Notes under the pieces: generated by a model | Database searches by the model: none | Told to the model about the DNA's origin: nothing | What the model saw: only the letters and a program-made list of their open reading frames with translations | In this document: positions 39,435 through 40,595 of the stretch, piece by piece | How positions within the stretch are numbered: the first letter of the stretch is position 1 | Layout: each line of letters begins with the position of its first letter | Program-made: the position numbers and the translations under genes | NCBI RefSeq assembly: GCF_001485575.1 | Contig: NZ_BCNB01000008.1 | Span: 1-40,595 of the forward strand | Direction of reading: 5' to 3' | DNA from: Haloarcula sp. CBA1127 | Lineage (GTDB): Archaea; Halobacteriota; Halobacteria; Halobacteriales; Haloarculaceae | DNA length: 40,595 bases

Positions 39435-40595
39435 TGGCGCGGACACTATACGCACTCAGAGTTCCCGACTCAGCGTTGGAAAAGCCGAGTCAGTCGCAAT
39501 CGCTTCAGATCGCGAGTAACTCCCCGCTCAACAGCGACGCCCCAGAGGTCGATACCCTCGGCGCAGACCCGGGTTCGCGGCCGCTGGCAGGCGTCGTCGC
39601 GGGCAAGTACAGCAACATGATCGCCCGCGAGTTTGAGGAACTCTTCAGCGCAACCGGCATCGAAGTCGTGCCGTGGTACGGCGACCGCGAGGACCAGACG
39701 GATGCGTACGTCGCACTCGAGGACGTCACGCTCGAACAGTCCACGGCTCAGGAGTCCCGACTCCAACGCTTCGACGGGCGCCTCTCGCTTGCTGGCACCC
39801 GCGACTCACACTACCGAGCGCTGTACTGCAGCCCACAGCAGGTCGACAACCCGTTCGGCTCTGGCACAGACGCCCGTGCCGCGATTCCGCGTGATGCATA
39901 CAATGAGGTCTGGTGGGACCACGTCACTGGCTCAAAGGTCAATGCAAGCCCAGAGCGGGTTGTCTGGGGAGAGCATACGTACATCGACATTCACGATGCT
40001 CGCAACGGGCTAGACAACCCGGTCTTACTGTACGAGATTCCATACGAAGATGAGTGGCAGGCTGACGTCACTGTCTGGGACACGTACAATCGAGACAAAG
40101 CGATCAACGAAACTGTCAACGGCAGCGTCCAGACTATCGATCCAGCGTGGCAGCGGTGCTTTGTCAGTAGCCACGAGTTCATCGGCCACCCCGTGGTCAA
40201 GAATGAGAACCTGAAGCTCGAGTTCAACATCGACACCAAGGACTACAGTAATATCAATGACGAGCTCGTCGCCTATCGCTGGGACGGCTCAAACGATACA
40301 TACAGCCAAGTTTCGCTCGGGGCATCCGACTGGCGAATCAGGTCTATCGACTTCGAACGGATTGGTGTTGAACGAGTCACAGCCCAGACTGAATGGCTGA
40401 ATACGGCAAACGACGACACGCATCGTCTCGATATGAATGTCTGGCGAGGTGAGGACAACGCACTCTTTACCGTCCCGGACAACGGCACAGCACCGCCCTC
40501 CGGACTGGTCACTCGACTCGACCCAATAGCTGCAGGTTATGAGTGGGTATCCGGCCAAGTCTCCGATATCGTCGCCAAATCCGAGGTGAGAGAGT
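39434..40595 (+). CDS. Tail protein whose stop lies across the junction
   Basis: 387 complete codons run to the window end; base 40595 plus bases 1 and 2 form TGA, so the protein is exactly 387 residues if the ends are joined. ATG 39434 overlaps the previous TAA. The sequence is strand-rich, with many Trp and Asn and patches such as VWWDHVTGSK and RIRSIDFERIGVERVTAQTEW. It probably forms part of the tail tip or side structure with the gene that continues at base 1. No domain recognised. Confidence 0.7.
   Translation, partial: MARTLYALRVPDSALEKPSQSQSLQIASNSPLNSDAPEVDTLGADPGSRPLAGVVAGKYSNMIAREFEELFSATGIEVVPWYGDREDQTDAYVALEDVTLEQSTAQESRLQRFDGRLSLAGTRDSHYRALYCSPQQVDNPFGSGTDARAAIPRDAYNEVWWDHVTGSKVNASPERVVWGEHTYIDIHDARNGLDNPVLLYEIPYEDEWQADVTVWDTYNRDKAINETVNGSVQTIDPAWQRCFVSSHEFIGHPVVKNENLKLEFNIDTKDYSNINDELVAYRWDGSNDTYSQVSLGASDWRIRSIDFERIGVERVTAQTEWLNTANDDTHRLDMNVWRGEDNALFTVPDNGTAPPSGLVTRLDPIAAGYEWVSGQVSDIVAKSEVRE

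Overview
The window looks like the complete, circularly permuted genome of a tailed haloarchaeal virus (caudovirus, siphovirus-like gene order). The DNA is GC-rich, the proteins are very acidic, many genes overlap by ATGA or GTGA, several promoters have a TATA box about 27 bp before the start codon, and the gene set (HK97-fold capsid, terminase, Orc1/Cdc6, haloarchaeal ParA, tyrosine recombinase) is typical of such viruses, in the broad style of BJ1-like viruses. That comparison is from memory, not a search. Joining base 40595 to base 1 finishes one tail gene with a TGA, opens the next with an overlapping GTG, and places GAGGTGA as ribosome binding site just before it, so the two ends are contiguous.

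Layout. (1) Late module, rightward from about 23.2 kb through the end and across the junction to 2.36 kb: two small membrane proteins, small and large terminase, portal with a KTSC tail, protease/scaffold, major capsid protein, neck proteins, an accessory block (two small beta proteins, a pectate-lyase-fold tailspike, a tyrosine recombinase, a hairpin-rich non-coding stretch), then major tail protein, tail chaperones with a programmed -1 frameshift site, tape measure and tail-tip proteins. (2) Leftward module, 8.3 to 2.8 kb: small proteins, a J-domain protein, a DEDD exonuclease, a DUF6884-like protein, several zinc ribbons, then ParA and its acidic partner with a 13-bp iteron array. (3) Rightward early module, 8.4 to 23.0 kb: many small, mostly uncharacterised proteins, unusually rich in zinc ribbons, the Orc1/Cdc6 initiator, two divergent ribbon-helix-helix regulators, a PadR-like regulator, a ParB-like protein and winged-helix proteins.

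ParA plus iterons and Orc1 suggest maintenance as a plasmid-like episome; the recombinase and the divergent RHH pair suggest a temperate or carrier state. No DNA polymerase, MCM, lysin or methyltransferase was recognised.

The most unusual signals are non-coding: a family of long-spacer inverted repeats (CTAACCAACA ... TGTTGGTTAG) that sits after a gene end and before the next promoter at four or five places; a 176-bp hairpin-rich insert whose exact removal restores a small gene; an adjoining exact 107-bp tandem duplication; two further hairpin clusters (23.0-23.2 kb and 35.9-36.05 kb); and a canonical GGGAAAC slippery heptamer. Four genes (about 7.15, 10.45, 27.77 and 36.96 kb) have single-base frame breaks, three of them at the hexamer CCCATC, which could be sequencing error, decay or recoding.
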